Part shown: positions 12,332 to 13,139 of the stretch, piece by piece
How the letters are laid out: each line of letters opens with the position of its first letter
Numbering within the stretch: the stretch's first letter is position 1
Assembly (NCBI GenBank): GCA_937958145.1
Contig: CALGOE010000173.1
Location: 1 to 13,139 of the forward strand
Length of the DNA stretch: 13,139 bases
Direction of reading: 5' to 3'
Source of the DNA: an uncultured Desulfobacca sp.
GTDB lineage: Bacteria > Desulfobacterota > Desulfobaccia > Desulfobaccales > Desulfobaccaceae
Notes under the pieces: model-generated
What the model was told of the DNA's origin: nothing
Database searches by the model: none
The model's input: the letters and a program-made list of their open reading frames with translations, nothing else
Translations under genes and position numbers: made by a program

Positions 12332-13139
12332 TCAGCGTGGAGGGGTCCAGGTAGTTACCCGCTGGCCCCGCCGATAAGCCAACACGGCCTGAAAGGCCAC
12401 TGCGCTCTGCAAGGTAAACTGATATGGGAGATAAACATAAGGGAGATGGAGGTCTAGGCGATCATTCAGCCAGCCCACCATTGCCGCCCCGTAAAAACCC
12501 AGCTGCAGTGCCAAAAATACCGGCCAGATACTAGCGGATGATACTGCCAACAGGAGAATGTTTGCCAGAAGGGACAGGAATTGCAGAGGAAATGCCAGGA
12601 ACCGGGCCGTTTTATGCCAAAAAACCACCTGCCGGACATGCCAGGGGAGACTCTGCTTGTAGGTAGCAATGGTGGTCATGGCCCTGATGATGGTGCGTTT
12701 TCGTCTTTTCAGCACCTGCTCCTGTTCTAACGGAAACAGGGAACGCGCTACAGCATTTTTATCAAAACGGCTCTGATAGCCCTGAGCCAGAACCATTAAC
12801 GGCATGGCAAAGTCCGTATTGACATCGTTGGGGAGGGGTCGGCAAAGTTCCCGGCGCATCATGATAAATAGCCCGGAACAAGAAACCAGAACGCCCAACT
12901 TCCCCTCCAGATCCCGGAGAAAATTTTCCAGCCGCCAGAAAAAACCCTCGGTTTGCTGGACCGCGCCCTCCCCCAGCCAGTAAGAAATCTTGCCCCCCAC
13001 CAACCCCACTCTGGGATCAGCAAAGAACCTGGCGGCGCTCAGGAGAGCCCCGGGCGCAAAAAGAGAGTCGGCGTCAGTAAAGCAGAGCAGGTCGCCCCGA
13101 AACTCGCCCGCCGCCAGGGCCGCGTTGAGAGCTTGATTC
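12332..13139 (-). CDS. family 2 glycosyltransferase, membrane-bound (5' end outside window)
   Basis: The 268 visible residues lack the N-terminus. The first part, NQALNAAL, is the GT2 sugar-nucleotide motif, followed by FTDADS, whose DxD acids (residues 22 and 24 of the fragment) bind the metal and UDP- or GDP-sugar. A GLFIMMRREL stretch and NDVNTDFAMPL, with TD at the acceptor-acid position, and KRRKRTI replacing the QxxRW motif follow. Three hydrophobic segments near the C-terminus (around FLAFPLQFLSLLANILLLA, IWPVFLALQLGFYGAAMV and the final PYQFTLQSAVAFQAVLAY) anchor it in the inner membrane. It probably makes or modifies an exported polysaccharide or glycolipid. The sugar and acceptor are unknown. 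It reads past the window edge at 13139; the internal GTG at 13009 is not the start. Confidence 0.85.
   Translation of the reverse strand, partial: NQALNAALAAGEFRGDLLCFTDADSLFAPGALLSAARFFADPRVGLVGGKISYWLGEGAVQQTEGFFWRLENFLRDLEGKLGVLVSCSGLFIMMRRELCRPLPNDVNTDFAMPLMVLAQGYQSRFDKNAVARSLFPLEQEQVLKRRKRTIIRAMTTIATYKQSLPWHVRQVVFWHKTARFLAFPLQFLSLLANILLLAVSSASIWPVFLALQLGFYGAAMVGWLNDRLDLHLPYVYLPYQFTLQSAVAFQAVLAYRRGQRVTTWTPPR

Noticed and set aside
1..13139. tRNA, rRNA, CRISPR array or prophage genes
   Set aside because: None seen on either strand; the palindromes and heptamers lack the spacing of CRISPR repeats.

Overview
The window looks like a chromosomal segment of a strictly anaerobic, moderately GC-rich bacterium, most likely a Desulfobacterota (sulfate-reducing or syntrophic) lineage. 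This is inferred from gene content: MetV/MetF-type methylenetetrahydrofolate reductase as in Wood-Ljungdahl organisms, class I hybrid cluster protein beside a CRP/FNR regulator of the HcpR kind, and several iron-sulfur flavoproteins and ferredoxins. There is no rRNA, tRNA, CRISPR array, prophage or transposase gene; nothing marks the window as a genomic island.

Layout. 1-2488 (all minus): the 5' part of a formyltransferase-fold protein resembling the 10-formyl-THF hydrolase domain of ALDH1L1 (cut by the window edge), a 63-aa two-helix membrane protein, and gltX. 2489-3231: a 743-bp gap holding short direct repeats, a good sigma70-type promoter and a long structured leader. 3232-4808 (plus): metV-metF, translationally coupled by a 4-bp overlap. 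A 13-bp hairpin separates them from a convergent nitronate-monooxygenase-family flavoprotein (4916-6025, minus), followed by an iron-sulfur flavoprotein (6245-6811, minus) and a VapBC toxin-antitoxin pair (7069-7736, minus) with its own promoter. 7916-11316 (minus): a ferredoxin-like protein, a zinc-ribbon HD-fold protein and hcp. 11568-12254 (plus): the CRP/FNR regulator, divergent from hcp. 12332-13139 (minus): a family 2 glycosyltransferase, cut by the edge.

The most coherent functional unit is the nitrosative-stress module from 7916 to 12254. The regulator's recognition helix carries the FNR-type E-x-x-S-R signature, and two identical 17-bp sites with perfect TTGAT-N4-ATCAA arms lie in the hcp/regulator intergenic region. 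The hcp-side site is centred exactly 41.5 bp upstream of the start predicted from a TATTTT -10 element, the class II activation geometry. The regulator has no cysteine, so it cannot be an Fe-S FNR; a haem-based sensor is the likely alternative. The HD protein and the ferredoxin with an incomplete second cluster motif are the least understood members.

MetVF, the formyl-THF hydrolase-like protein and the Fe-S proteins fit an organism using tetrahydrofolate-bound C1 units for energy or carbon metabolism. The intergenic spaces hold several repeat families: a paired C/T-rich repeat, a nested palindromic element, and a heptamer array directly after hcp.
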